Source: Colocasia esculenta (Eukaryota > Streptophyta > Magnoliopsida > Alismatales > Araceae). Taken from it: a stretch of DNA of 64,000 bases. The notes below the pieces were generated by a model that was given only the letters and a program-made list of their open reading frames with translations, searched no databases and was not told the DNA's origin. The stretch covers positions 93,059,648 to 93,123,647 of the forward strand of contig CM024761.1 of NCBI GenBank assembly GCA_014218235.1, given 5' to 3'. Positions 33,757-47,863 of this stretch are shown here, in pieces. Position numbers and translations under genes: made by a program. Each line of letters begins with the position of its first letter. Position 1 is the first letter of the stretch.

Positions 33757-36255
33757 GTTGGTATCAGAGCAATGGTCCAGTTAGAATATGAAAAGACATT
33801 AAGATTATAATGTCCTAATACATGATTTAATGTCCACTGCTGGTAGTAAGTCTATGGTTTCCTGTGCTTTTTAGTATGGTTTTCATATGAGTTTTGGTAT
33901 ATGAATGGTATATTTAGCTGGTTAGATTAGCAGTTGTGGGTAATAGCAGAGGAATGGTATGATTGGTGGTGTGGTATGAGTAATTATTGGATTGTGGTTA
34001 AAGAATAATTGGTTAAAGATTCTTTATTATTGAAATTGAAAGAATTAGTGAATTCAGTTATGAAATTCAATAAAAAGTATTTTAATGAAGATTAGAGTTG
34101 GTGGAGAAAGATATAAGGTAGTGATGTGATGGAATAATAGAGGGAATTGTATCATGATGAGGAATAGGGCTCTATGATTAGGGCTGTTAAATAAGTGAAT
34201 TGTGGCTGAAAACTATAGCAGAGATGGTTATTATGTTTGAGCTTTATGTTAAGAAAGTGTTAAGGAGTTGCTTGGATAATAATATGATTAATGGGATGTT
34301 AGGTTTGAAATGATTAAGTGAGGTAGTCTAGTTTGAGATGAGATGTTGGTAAGTAGAGGAGCAGTGACCAAGATGGTCTATAAGTGTAATTTGGTGTTTA
34401 AGATAATTGCAGCAAAGAGTTTAAGGGTGTTGATATGAATAATGAGGATAATAGAAATTTTGATATACAAACTCATTTAAGTGGATGTAGAGGTGACCGG
34501 TTGGTTAAAGAGAGTGTAAAAGAGCATTGGGATTTAGATTTTTCCAAGAAGTTTATAAGAAGAAATATTTATTTAGTAAAAGGTAATGGATAAAGATTTC
34601 GCAGAAAGATTTGTGTAAGGTTGCAGTGTTAAAGATAAGAGTAGTGGTACTAGAATTTGTGTGTAGATTGTGGAAGTAGAGAAGGGAAATTGGTGTCAGA
34701 GGCAGATTGAAGTTAAAGCCAAATAATTAAAGTAAGTTGAAGCTATGTAAGTTAGAATAGGCAAGGTTAAGTCCATTGAGAAGTAATGGGAAATAGCAAA
34801 GTGGATTATGAATGTATATTTGTGAATGAGCTGTAACAGTGAAAATGTTTATATTTGGCGGTAAGCTAGTAATGTGGAATAAAGGAATGAAGTATAATAA
34901 ATCATTGTGTTTAAAAGAAATAATTTTAGTTTATAGTTATGGTGGAGAATAAGAAAGATTGTAGCATAAATGGCACCTGGAGATTAGTCAGCTAGTAAAC
35001 TAGTTAAGAGAAATATTTTACAGAAATGGTGTTATGCTATTGATGGTAAAGATAAAATTTAGTATTAATGATCAGGTGAAGAAAAAGAATGTGATAGATT
35101 ATAGAATAGTGATAATTAAATGATTCAAGAAATGTGTAATAAGAATTTACGTAATGATATGCAGTATGGTGATCCAGATAAATAAATGAATTTTGTTGTA
35201 AGAATATTTCTGGAATTTGAAGTAAAGCTATAATAAATCAGTTAAAGAATAGCGAGCAGATTAAGGTATAATGAAAGGAAATAGAAAAAAAGAGGAGCAG
35301 TATAATCAGTTTAATGGTAAAGAAAATTTGTGATTTGATGTCATACAATTGAGCAAGGCCTGAATAAAGGTAAAAGTAAATTTTCGGGTATGTGTAGCAA
35401 TGAGAATGGAAGATGTGAAAAGATATGAATTGGGTTTGTTAAATCAGTTAGAGAATATTGTTTAAAGCAAAGAATATATATATAAAGGGAAAAGTATATC
35501 AATATTGATATATACCAAGATTCAGAATTCAGTGTGAAGCAGATATAGCAGAAGGTAAAATATGAGTGGAGTGAATTAAGTGGTGTTGATATATCATAAG
35601 AGAAATGTAAATATAACTTATTAATGGATTAAGGGAATCCAGAATTCATGAAATATTTGGTAAAAGGTTTAATATGATCAGAGTAGCGCAGTGGAAGCGT
35701 GGAAAATATAATATTCATAGGTTATCTGAAGTTTATGTATTTAAAATAGAATTTCAAGATTTGTGCGTAATTGAGCCAAGTGATGGTTAGTGGTGATAAG
35801 TAAATAGTGGAATAACATCAGGAAATTTGAAAATGTAAACAATGAAAAGTGAAAGGATTTAAGCCAGAAAATGGCCCAGAAAGAAATATTGCAAACATAA
35901 CTAGGAAAAATGTGGAAATAGATCGAGCCCAAGCAGATAAAGGGCTATCGGCCAGGTATAATTACCTGGAAAATGCGGAAGAAGGTTCAGTCCAAGGAAA
36001 TAAAGTGCTAATAGCAGGGTAGAATCGCCTATAAATGAAAGGTAAAGAATGGCAGAATAGATTCAGAAAATAAAATAGTGGTGGAATAAATTAAAAAGAA
36101 AGTGAAGGCAGAGCAAGTATGGAAATAAGCAGATGGTTTGAAAGAAGATGTAGAGGAAGCTCTGCATATGGCTTTGTTTCTTTTTAGGTGATAGTGTGGT
36201 TTAACGTCGCTTGTTTTGAATGTCGAGGACGACATTCCTTTTTAGGTGATAGTAA
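33757..36255 (+). other. Element A internal region (non-coding)
   Basis: About 2.5 kb of AT-rich, purine-biased sequence (many AAAG, GAAT and GGTAAAG words) lacks any open frame with a known motif. Near its end GTCGAGGACGACATTCC resembles the corresponding chromovirus stretch. The expected polypurine tract is replaced by TTTTTAGGTGATAGTAA, and a similar TTCTTTTTAGGTGATAG occurs about 60 bases earlier. Confidence 0.8.
33759..33772 (+). other. Primer-binding site of element A
   Basis: TGGTATCAGAGCAA begins two bases after the LTR and matches the initiator tRNA-Met class. The LTR end GGGCCATT (33746-33753) can pair with AATGGTCC (33771-33778), one wobble included, placing the primer site in a loop. 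Confidence 0.85.
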
Positions 36256-39200
36256 TGTAACGTAGCGTATTTTTCGGATCTTCGCGGATCGTTGATTAAT
36301 GGTAGTTCGGATCTGCATTTATTGGTTTTGGTATGGTGCTCATGGCCAATGTGAGGTCATTGGGCCTTAGTTGTGGTTTCCGCACCTTGTGTGGTGCTCA
36401 GTGGGCCGGCAGGTTAAGCTCGTAGTGCTCGTTGGTTCACTGGATGTGAACGCGACAGAGGTGTAGGTAGCCTTATGAATGCGATGGCAGTGGGGGTCGC
36501 GTTCTGGTTGCCGCTGCTTGGGTCGACGTCTGCATGCACGCCACGTGTCACGCAAGGAGTGGGGTTTGCTGATGTCGGGAATGGGAAGGCGATGCCCTAG
36601 TCCATCGCGACAAGGTCGCGACGGGGAGGTACGTCGCGATCACAACCGCTGTGCGGTTTTTAAGAAGGTTGGCCGAATAGAGCTTTCACAAGCTCTGCTC
36701 AACCAGGGAAGGAGCTTCTGCGGCTCTGTTGGGTGATTTGGAGTTTCAACGGAGTTCTCATCGTGCTCTCGATGCGAGGACATCGCATGGAGGGGGGGAG
36801 ACATCATGTCGTAGCCGGTTTATGCGTTCTTCGTGGAGGTAGGGAGTTCTACCTTGATTTGTTACGTGGATTGCATATTGGTTTGTTTACCGCATTAAAA
36901 ACAGTAGATACCATGCCTAGGAGGTGAAATGAGCATGAAAACTGGGTTGAAATGGTGTTTAGGGAGGGTTGCATGGAAAATCCGGAGATGGTTCCCAGAT
37001 TAGGGTTTTTGCCTAAGAAAGCGACGGACCCTGCTGTCGCGACTAGGTCGTGACAGGCCGACCCATCGCGAAAAGGTTTCCTATCGCGACATGTCGGGAT
37101 GGTGCGATCTCATGGCGCCGTTGGGCCCTGCCGTGTTAGTGTTTCTGATCGCGGTCCATCGGGGTGTCACGACCTGATGGCGACTGAACCCTATGTCACG
37201 ACCATAGCTGAGTGTGCTTGTGGTGTTTGTTTTAACGGTATAATTATTCAATTATCGTTTAATTATTGTCCATGGCAACGCTAATGATGCATTGGCAGTT
37301 TTAGCACTCTGTGAGCGTGGTTAGCGTGTCGTTTGTGTGTGGTTTACGTGATAAGGGTGGTGCTCACGAAGTGAGCATGTTTCTACGTGGTGTTCACACG
37401 ATTTGAGTGCCGTGCATGAGTATGCATGGCAAGTGTTTTGACGTGATGATTATTGTAATGTAACTTTTATAGTTAGCATGAGGTGACGAGGCAATGAAGG
37501 TCGGATATGAACCTAGCCCTAGTCTATGGTTGTCTTTTAAAGAGTATTATAATGATATATGTGTTAAATAGTGTGTGTTGCCATAGAGGTCACGGAGTGA
37601 CCGATGAGAGGCAAGGTTGTGTTGCACTGTCGTGATACAAGTATGTATCAGTGTGGGATGGTTTGGAGGTCACATGGTGATCGATGATAAGACAGCTATA
37701 TTTAGTATATTTTAATATACGTTATACCGAGGCATTAAGTGATTGACGTGGTTTATGCTAGCCGAGTGTGGTGGTCCGGCGCCTATTCTGGAATGCCTCT
37801 TCAGTTGGGTGCCCCAACTTTTGTGTGAGCCAGGCACCTGTGTGTGCTCGGGCTTGTCTTGGTGCAGTGGTACCGTTGAGGTCTTGTCGTCTTCTTGGAC
37901 ACCCTCACTCTCAGAGAGAGTTGTCGTCCGACTGAGGGAAAGATGGCAGTGAGACAGTGACTCATGAGAGTTTGTGTTTAGTCACTTGTAGCGCGCTCGT
38001 AGCTGGGGGTTACGAACACCAGTAGACGTACTGGGCCTCAACTAGTCCTGTTACCAGTGCCTCACTTTAGGGAGCTCGGGCCAGAGTCTCTAAAGGTGTC
38101 AGGCATGGGCCTGCAGGGTGTGTGACCTGTAGGTTGTGGTGGTTTGGTTGGTCTCCATAGTTCTTTGGCTCTACTTGTGTTGTGGAGCGGCAGTTGGACC
38201 TTACGTCCGTAACTGCGAGACCGAGAGGTAGTTATTGTGTTGTGTTGTCCGGGATGGATACTGGCGTCATGAACCAGTAGTCTGTCTCGTGTGGTGGCGT
38301 CGTGCTTTCCGACTCGTGCCTTGCTATTGGTTATAGCATGTGTTGGTTGTGGTTTTACCCGTCGAGGTGTGCCATGGTGTTCGCACGGTTCTAGTTGTGG
38401 TTAGTGAGCGGAGACTCATTGGTTGTGGTTTGGTTGGTTATGGTGTGCCCTGGTGGTGGCACATTTATGTTTCTGTTTCTGTGGTGGTACCTCATGGTGC
38501 TAGGTACCTATACCTTTTGTGGGTACTGGTTTCTCGTAGTAGGCTGAGTACTAGTCTTTTCAGGAGGTGAAGTGGAGGTCATACGATGAGACCTTACACT
38601 TGTTGTGTTTTACCCTTCCTTGGGTAAGTTTCCGAATATGGTTTAGTGTGCGATGGATTGGCATCATGGTAGCCAGTCCTGTTACTTAAGTGTGACATTC
38701 GATACATCGTGGTTTAAGCATATAAATGATTAGCTCTTGGTTAGCAGTCCTGTTACCCATGTGTCGGAGGCTTGCTAGTGAAGCTAGTAGCTTAGGCAAT
38801 GCTTTGCATGTGTGGCTTACAGTTTAGGCGACCAGTTGTTGAGGTAGTGTGCCTGTAAGGCTTGTGGCCTAGGCTTTACAGTTGTTGGGCAGACTAGTAA
38901 AGTGGTACTAGTTCTGTTGTCTCTCCTTCTTTCTAAGATTTGTGCCAAATGATATAATTATGCTTTGCTGTGAGCATGATATGGTTTAGTTACCGGTGTT
39001 ACCTGTGAGACCCGTTGGGGGTTGAGGTCCTTCCGTACTCTGTGTGGTTTTGAGTGGTCCCCTACTGAGCCAGTGACTTGTTGAGGCTCACTCTGTGACG
39101 GCCCTCATTATACCGGTACGGTTATAGCAACCCACGTCGGTATAGCGAGCGCTGCCACAGTGGGACATTTACCCAAACGATACATACAGCTGAGATACAC

Positions 39201-42200
39201 ACGAATATACAACAGAGTAGCGGAAGTAAAAGATAACTATCTCCATTCATTCATCATCCACATTAAACATACATGCAATTCGCAATTAACATAAAAGGAA
39301 CTAAAGTTCACATAAATTAAATTGCTGAAATAGAAATACATAATGTCCACACTTTTACATCCTTTTCATAATACTCTAATACAAAGTTCAAATTACATAC
39401 TTATGAAATACACAATCTCAAAGAAACTCCAAAGCTAGCTAATCTCCGCGCTCGGAGTCCGTCTCTGCTACCTCCTCCGAAGGTGCCACGTCACCAACTA
39501 CACCTGTACGCCAAAGCAAGGAGTGAGTCCAGAGACTCAGCAAGAAACACTACTCATGATATACACGTACAAGTCCTAGTGGTTTCTACATGCACATTTA
39601 ACATTTTTGCAACACATGGCATGTTAGTCAATTTAAGTTTCAACCTATCATGAAAGTTTTACAACTTTATACATGGATCGTGCTTTCAGATTTCTAAGAA
39701 TAAAATTCACCTATCACATGCTCTCTATTCCATTTACTCATGAGATTTTGTCTTTAAAGAATCAAAACATGAGAGCTATCAACATGAACATTATGCATAC
39801 ATGAAAGGGGAACACAACTAGCATGAATTTCACATATCCTTAAGTACATACATAACCTTTTTCACATGCTTTAGGTTGCTGATTTCACATGGTTTAACGG
39901 CTGTAAACCTATACATGAAAGCTACAATATGGCATAAAACATATCATGTGATCAAACAATCATGCTATCTTGTACCCGTTTTCACCAATTATCCCTAACA
40001 TGGATTCTAGACAACTTTGCACATAATAACACGATGGTAATAACATAAATTCACTGATTTCACATGATTTCAGATTTGTCTCACATGGTTTTCAATAACA
40101 TATTTTCACATCTTTAGTTTCACATTTTCTTTACATAAGTTTTCTCTTTCACATGGTTCACTTTACACATACACATTCACATTGTCACTTACACATTTAC
40201 ACATGGACACATACACATTACACATTTCACATTACACATTTTAGGTGCCGTGACACATAGTCCAAACCACCAAAGAAGGACATATACATCACATTACACA
40301 TAGACGCCATCTAGGCATTCCAATGGCGACTCTTGGACTGCGCAGACCGGGAGAACAAGTCTCCACCCTAACCAGTGGTACTTGTCCACCTCCAGGATTT
40401 CCCCCTAATGCCCTTAGGGTCACTTACACACTGAACATTCTCAGGGGGACTTTTCCCTGATACAGCTCCACTGCCCTCTACGGAAGCAGTGTCACATTGG
40501 CACAGTTACACATTTACACAATTACGTTTTACACATGGTTTTACACTTCACACTTTTCATCTCATTCACTTTCTCACTCACATGAATATCTCTGTTTTTC
40601 CTAACATGGTACTATAGAATTTCAGGAGTTGAACACACAGGAGTTTTCACTAATCAAGTTGGTTTTAGGCAATAACTAATCACATTACGATAATATACGT
40701 AGATTATCACATTTCACATGAAAATACATAACTTTTTATTTACGGATCCAAATGACCTTAAATTTTAACCACATGTTGTTTTCGGGTTCAAGATCATACA
40801 CTCAAATTTTCAGATTTTTCTGAGCTACATAGAATTTACAGAAAATCAAACACTTATTTTGCATGCCATTCACAATTCAAGTTACATGGAGTTTAACATA
40901 TCATGAAATGTTGCCACTTACTGTTGAACAGAGGTTTCTGTCACATACATGGTCTGAGAATACATAATCTACCCTAAATCATACATCTATAGATCAAACA
41001 CCACAAACCATTTTTGCATGTCTTTCTAATTACCGAACCGAATTTATTTGCAACTCATGCAAGCATGGACAATTTACTAAAATTGGGCATACATCTACTG
41101 ATCTACTAATCTTCATGAACTGACAAAAACCAAGGCATTCAGTCTAATCCTACTCATGAAACATAAATTTAACGAGATCATTAACAAGTCATGCTCACAA
41201 GTTTATGGGATACAATATTTCCTACATTCACCATCACACACCACATTCATCCACACACCACAATCAACTATATACATAGAGTATAGGATTACCATATATC
41301 CTCATCACGGAAACCATACCGAAATTAATGTAAAGGAAGGGCAGAACAGTTCACTGTTCTGTTCAGAGGAACTTGGCGGCAGTCTCTGGCCGCTGACTCA
41401 GAGTCAGCGGCATGACCGATGGACGCCAAGCATGATCTGGGCGTCCAGGGACCTTGCCGTCTATGCAGGTCTGTGCAGAAACACAGACCCGACCTCTCAA
41501 GATTTGGTGAATGGGAGGGTCTAGGACTCGAGGAAAAATGTACAAAAATTGCAAAACCAACCTAGACTCATACAGGGACATCATAGATATGTCACTTGCC
41601 TTTTAAAAATTCTTCCAAAGGGTTTAGGGTGTTGGTGAAGCCCTCCTTGGGCTGTCCCAAGAAGTGCAGAACTCCCTCCAAATGATCTCTTCCTCCGGGC
41701 TCCTGGATGATCTCCACGCCAAGGGGATGTCGGGGAAGCCTCCTCCTTTGATCCAGCAACCTCCATGAAGCAGTAGATTTCCGGATCAAACTTCAGAAGT
41801 GTGGGTTTTTTTTGGGTGGCAAGGTGGGTTTTTCTCTCAGCTTTCACCTAGGGTTTTTTTCTCACTTTTTCTCCTCTTGCAAGGTGAAGGGAGGAGTGGG
41901 GAGAGGCCATTTCGGGTTCAGACATAAGGAGGGTCTCTCTCCCACTCACCATGCTGATTTGACAGCCTTCAGAGCCGTTGGGGACATCCCCCAATGGTTG
42001 GCTTACCTTGTTTCAGAAGTTTGCAGCTCTGCTGCGCATGCAGGCCAGAGAGATTGGCGTCCATATCGCTGGACGCCAGGATGAGTGTTGGCGTCCATGT
42101 CTGGACGCTGACACCACCTAAACGGCCTGGGCTTGACGCCAAGGTGGCCTTCGGCCAGAACTCTAAAATATGCAGAAAACATGCATACCATGCATATATA

Positions 42201-42747
42201 CATGCAATATGTATATGGTATTATATTCATACTATCACCATGCAATACGTACATTATTTATATTTAATATAAATACATGCACACGTACTCGTACTAATTA
42301 ATACGTACGTAAATATGTACATACATACAGAAGCACAAACATACACACATAAATACAAATAAAGCAACGGAAATTCGAGGGCCCTACACACTCCCTTACA
42401 GTTCTTTTTAGGGTTTACCATTGGTGTGGCTTGCGGAGGTGTCGTGACAGACTTGTACCACCAGCAGTAGTGTTAGTAGAGTTGTGTTAGCTTGTGCTCC
42501 ATCGGGTATGCCCCAAGTAGTTGTACTCTTTCTAATTTGGGCATGTAATAATGTAATGGGACAGTTGTAAATTTTTATATGCAGATATGAGCACATGTTC
42601 TTTCTTGTGTCTCTTACTATTGTGGTTTGTCTTTTATATTATCCCTGGACACGTGTACGAGCTATCCCTTGCGAAACTTCGGTCCGTTCGCGGGAGACGG
42701 ATCTGAATATGGACCCTTATTGGGTATAAGTATCCCGGGCCGTTACA
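36256..42747 (+). repeat. Element A 3' LTR, split by a solo LTR
   Basis: The LTR runs 36256-39093 and 42394-42747, about 3.19 kb without the insertion. It starts TGTAACGTAGCG and ends GGGCCGTTACA. It preserves the uninterrupted target sequence of element F near 36484. A minus-strand solo LTR sits between the two CACTC copies. Confidence 0.9.
39094..42388 (-). mobile_element. Solo LTR of the chromovirus family
   Basis: This 3295-bp LTR is flanked by a perfect CACTC duplication (39089-39093 and 42389-42393). On the minus strand it starts TGTAGGGCCCTCGAAT and ends GAGGGCCGTCACA, matching the LTR at 3029-6304 along its length. It retains the GGCGTCCA/TGGACGCC cluster (42056-42109) and the AGAACA/TGTTCT inverted repeat (41343-41360). 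With no internal domain, it arose by recombination between two LTRs of a former full element. Open frames inside are incidental. Confidence 0.93.
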
Positions 42748-43001
42748 GCTTTAGTTTCACTAAATTTGTGGTCATGAGTTTGTTAAGTTCAGTCAGTTAC
42801 GTCTTTTCCCTTCTTTTGCTTTTATTTCTTTCATGTAATGGATGTCCTTTTTGTATCTGTGTGTACTTAATAGTTCACTGAATGAAAACACAATTCTTTG
42901 CTTCATTCGTATCCATGTGTGCATGAAATATCTTTTTGAATGTTGTCAAAAGGGGGAGAAACATTAATTGTAAATTTTGTCATCATCAAAAAGGCAGAGA
43001 A
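42748..43001 (+). other. Sirevirus E 3' untranslated end with two polypurine tracts
   Basis: After the target copy GCTTT the Sirevirus resumes with non-coding sequence. AAAAGGGGGAGAAA at about 42947-42961 is followed by TTTTGTCATCATCAAAAAG and then AGGCAGAGAA directly before the LTR. The pairing of a first purine tract, CATCATCAAA and a second tract is a known Sirevirus signature. Confidence 0.8.
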
Positions 43002-43442
43002 TGTTGGGTTACAATGTATATGATGACATGTGCATAAATGTTTTTGATGATGTGTGACATAATTGATGTTGTCTTAATGTTGGAAACATGATAAATATGA
43101 CAAAGACATGAATGACATGATCAAGTGTGCAAATGCTTTGATGAACATCTATGTATTCATTATATCTCATTTATAATGTCTTTTGATGTAGGTGTGAGGA
43201 CACACATTACAAGCAACAAAATCCAAGTGCGAAAGAACAAGAAAAACACTTCAAGTGGTCATGTGTCGACAGCCAGGAAGTTCCCTGTCGACAGATAGAC
43301 CCATCCAGAAGAAACAAGCTACTGGAAGCACAATCTAAATAGTAGCTGTCGACAGATGAAATGTACCTGTCGACAAATACAGGGTTCCTGTCAATAGCCA
43401 GCAAATCGCCTGTCGATAGATAAGGCCTTCCAGTAACATCAT

Positions 43443-46400
43443 TGTAACGACCCTCTTCATACCGGTACAAAGGGCGTCGTCACAGTGGGACATTTACCCA
43501 ACACTGGTCGATAGGTTGATATGTACCTGGATAGCAATAGAGTACAGCGGAATAAAATAAACAACTCAACTCTTAATCCGTCACCAACACACATTCCATA
43601 ATCTAAATAGCGAGATAGAAGGACAATGTCCACATTAATACAAAATAAAGAGAGAGTTACAATGTCCAAAATATTGTTCATACAATAATCCTTTTTGTAA
43701 AAGAAAAGTACAACTGGTAACAGCTCCACAAAATAGTCTTCCAAGGATGATCCTCGCCACGCTACCTTCTAGTGCACGATACCTGTCAACCTGTACGCCG
43801 AAGCAAGAGTGAGTCCAAAGACTCAGCAAGCGACACTACTCATGATATACACATACAAGTCTTAGTGGTTTCTACATGCACTTTTACAATTAACAACACA
43901 TAGCATGCTAGTCAATTCAAGTTTTCTACCTATCATGAAAGTTCTACAATTTTATACATAACTCATGCTTTCAGATTTGTAAAATGAAATTCACCTATCA
44001 CATGATCTCTATTCCATTTGCTCAGGAACTTTAGTCTTTTAAAGAGCTAAAACATGAAAGCTATCGACATGAACAATTTACACACATGAAAGGGGACACA
44101 ACTAGCATGGATTTCACCTAGTTTTAAACACATACACGAACCTTTTCACATGCTTTAGATTGCTGATTTCATATGATTCAATGACTATAAATCTACACAT
44201 GAGAGCTACAATAATACATAAAACACATCATGTGAATCAAGTAATCAAGCTATCTTGCACTCATTTTCACTAATTATCCCTAACATGGATTCTAGGCATT
44301 TGTGCACACATAAGCATGATAATGACAACATGAGTTTAATGATTTCACATGGTTTCCAATAACACATTCTCACATTCTCGGTTTCACATGATTTCATACT
44401 TACTCATTCACGTTGTTCACTTTTACACATTTGACACGTACACATGTTCACACTTATACAATTTACTCATTTCCACATCATTTTCTCTTTCACTTTCACT
44501 TATCACATATCACATCGGTTGCACTTACCACGTGCATCTTGAGCACTTACCATGTGCCATATTCACATATTTCACATTTTACTCATTTTTCATTACTTAA
44601 ACAATTTGCCATGACACATAGTCCTAACCACCAGTAGAGGACACTAACAATATCTCATAGCTCGTGCTCATTCCTTAGCACAGCTCTCAACACAACTCAT
44701 ATCACAACACATGACACAACACGTACACAACTCATACACATACTCACCACCTAGGCAATACAGCAGTGAATCTTGGTAACTGCGCAGACCGGGAGAAGCC
44801 CTCTCCACCCTATCCAGTGGTACTTGTCCACCTCCGGGGTTTTCCCAATGCCTTTGGGACAAACTTATATCACATGGAGCCTTCTATAGGGACTTTTCTA
44901 TATACGGCTCCCGATGCCTCTAGGGTAGCTGCGTCACATAGGCACAACTTTTACACTTTTACACATTACCGTTTTACACATGGTTTTACACATAACTCTT
45001 CTCATTTCAATCACTTTCTCACTCACATGAACATTTCTGTTTTTTTCCTTAACATGGTACTACAGAATTTCAAGAGTTTAACATACAGTAACCACCCTAA
45101 TCATGTTGGTTTTAGACCATAACAAACCACATTACAATTATATGTACGAATTATCACATTTCACATGAAAACACATAACTTTTTATTTACTGTTCCAATT
45201 GACCTGAAATTTTAACCACATGCTGTTTTCGGGTTCAAAATCATACCCTCAATTTTTCAGATTTTTCTAAGCTAAATAGGATTTACAGAAAATCAAACAC
45301 CTAATTAGCATATTATTCACAACTTAAGCTAACATGGGTCTAACACATTCTGCAATTTATCCACTTACTGTTTTGCACAAAGACTATTAATATATGCATG
45401 ATTTTAGAATAAAACATCACCCTAATTCATACATCTATAAATCAATTACCACAAACCATTTTTGCCTGTTTTTATTTTACCGAACCGAACTTATTTACAA
45501 TTTCTCAAGCATGGATAAACTACTAAATTTTGCAAACTCATATGCTGACCCACTATTCTTCATGATCAAACCGAAACCAAGGCATTCACACAAACCCTAA
45601 TCATAAATCATGGATTTTACAAGATTGTCTACAAGTCATGCTCACATGTTTACAAGATATCATTATCCCACATTCGCCAACACAACCCACATTCATCCAT
45701 AACCACAATGCACAATATACATAGAGTATAAGGTGTACAATATATCCTCATCGCATAAAACATACCGAATTTAATGTATAAGAGGGACAGAACAGCTCAA
45801 TGTTCTGTCCAGAAGAACTAGACGGCGGTCTCTGGCCGCTGACTCAGAGTAAGCGGCAGGATCGATGGACGCGAAGATCATGATATCGGCGTCCAGGGAC
45901 CTTGCCGTCAAACCAGGTCTGTGCAGAAAACACAGACCGAGCTCTCAATCTTGGGTGAATTGGAGGGTCTAGGACTCGAGGAAAATTCCATAAAAATCAT
46001 AGAAACATCCTAGACTCATAAGGGAACACCATGGATAGCTCACTTGCCTCTCTAAAATTCCTCCAAGGGATTTGTGGCTCGAAGAAGACCTCCTTGGGCA
46101 GTTCCAAGAAGTTGCAGAAGTGCCTTCAAGATCGCCTTCCTCCGGGTTCCTGGGTGATCTCCACGCCGAGGGGATGATGGGAAGCCTTCTCCTTTGCTTC
46201 AGCCTCCTCCTTGTTGCAGTAGATCTCCAGATCCAGCTCCAATGGGTCGGTTTGAGGGTTCTAAAATGGGGTTTTCTCACAGAATGCTCTAGGGTTTTTC
46301 TTTCTTCTCCTCTCCTCTTGCAAGGGTGAAAAAAATTGAGAAGTGGGGAGAGGCCAATTCGGGTTCAGGATGTAGGAGAGCCCCTCACCCACTCACCATG

Positions 46401-47712
46401 CTGATTAGACAGCCTTAGATCCGTTGGGGGACATCCCCCAATGGGTGGCCATGCCTTGTTTCAGAAGACAGCAGCTCTGCTGCGCATGCAGGTCAGAGAG
46501 GTTGACGTCCACATCGCTGGACGCCTGAGTCAGGCTTGGCGTCCAGGTCTGGACGTTGACTCCACCTCGGCGGCCAGAGGTTGACGCCAAGGTGACCTTT
46601 GGCCAGAACCCTAATTTATGCAGAAACTATGCATGTAATGCATGTATATAGTAGGGTATACATACTATCACCATTCATTACACAAATTATTTACATTTAA
46701 TATAACCATATGCACATTAATTATACTAATTAATATGTACATAAATATCTATATACATACACAAGCATACATGATATTTTACATAAGTATGACTCAACAC
46801 ACGGCAAATTAAATGACGAGAATTATGAGGGCTTCGCAAATCATTAGGAGGTGATATGATTTATGCTAGCTAGGAATAATCCATTCGATAAAATAGTCCT
46901 CGCATGCACACACTTGATTTGACATATATATATAGTATACGCACACTGGTGTAGCCTATTTATGTACATTATGATTGAAATGGATGGGTACAATATGCGC
47001 ACCGGTAATTAGATTAACTTACACAACTTTACTTAACATTGCTTAAGTATTACATGTATAGGATTTCTTAATATATATACTATATGCATAATTCATCCAA
47101 TTGACTATTCTCACCTAATCATCATAAAGATACATGCATGTTATCCATGAGGAGTATAGAATCCCAATGTAAACTATAAACACACCTACCATGCTCGAAC
47201 TCTTTATGCATATGCAATGTACGTAGTACAATATTCACATTAGCTAAACCATGCAAATGAGCAACGCTTACAACTAATCATACACATGCATACACAAATA
47301 CACCAAGGTGTTATGCATGTAGAATTAGGTATACAATCGTCACACGCATAAGATAACGTACATATACATATCTACTTCCTATATTCTCATACAAAATTCA
47401 TGAAATAGGTAGTATAGGATACTCTTCAATATTTAGATAGCATACGCATAGTATTATTCAAGTATCCTAAGTCAGAGATTCTTGGTATTGATAATACACC
47501 TCTAATTAGCTAATTGTTCGCTTCCACATTAATCATCATATACACCTATGTATACATATATAGATATTCGCACATGCTCATGTTCAAAAGAAGGATAAAA
47601 CTTATAGTAGGCACAATGAACTACGCATGCTAAGCACACAACAACCGAACACCCAACACACCATTCATATACATACAGATATATAAAGAGAGTAAAAATC
47701 CGGGGTCTTACA
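43443..47712 (-). mobile_element. Chromovirus-family LTR with extra 0.87 kb, minus strand
   Basis: The unit is bounded by a perfect ATCAT duplication (43438-43442 and 47713-47717). From 43443 to about 46838 it matches the 39094 solo LTR. Beyond that, 0.87 kb of AT-rich sequence continues to TCTTACA at 47712, whose minus-strand reading TGTAAGACCCCGG is a typical gypsy LTR start. Another ATCAT stands at 46840-46844, exactly where the shorter LTR type would end. The unit may be a longer LTR variant or a composite of two events. No coding sequence is seen. Confidence 0.75.
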
Positions 47713-47863
47713 ATCATGGTTCTGGAAACCAGATCTGAGCAGTAGCTGTTGACAGCTATGAAGTGCCTGTCGACAGACGAAGAGAAAATCAGATCCGATG
47801 GTCAAGAAATGTTCTATATTGGGGTGATCCCTTCAAGCACGACTCTCCATACTTGGACACCCA

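Larger units (their letters stand above)
21105..42747 (+). mobile_element. Element A: non-coding LTR element, probably chromovirus-derived
   Basis: Element A has LTRs of about 3.17 and 3.19 kb once nested insertions are removed, both opening TGTAACGTAG and closing CCRTTACA. Its internal region (33757-36255) has a Met primer site but no coding sequence. The target duplication is GTTTT (21100-21104) against GCTTT (42748-42752), one C/T difference. Sequence before the 3' LTR (GTCGAGGACGACATTC) parallels the CTTCGAGGACAAAGTTTC stretch of the chromovirus at the same place, suggesting descent from a chromovirus. It hosts element F and a solo LTR and interrupts Sirevirus E. Confidence 0.87.

Noticed and set aside
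41156..41524. Open frame of 122 codons inside the solo LTR
   Set aside because: It runs opposite to the LTR, and no similar frame is preserved in the two related LTRs.
44349..44600. Open frame with hydrophobic, His-rich product
   Set aside because: It is produced by the CACAT/TTCAC simple repeats of an LTR on the opposite strand to that LTR.
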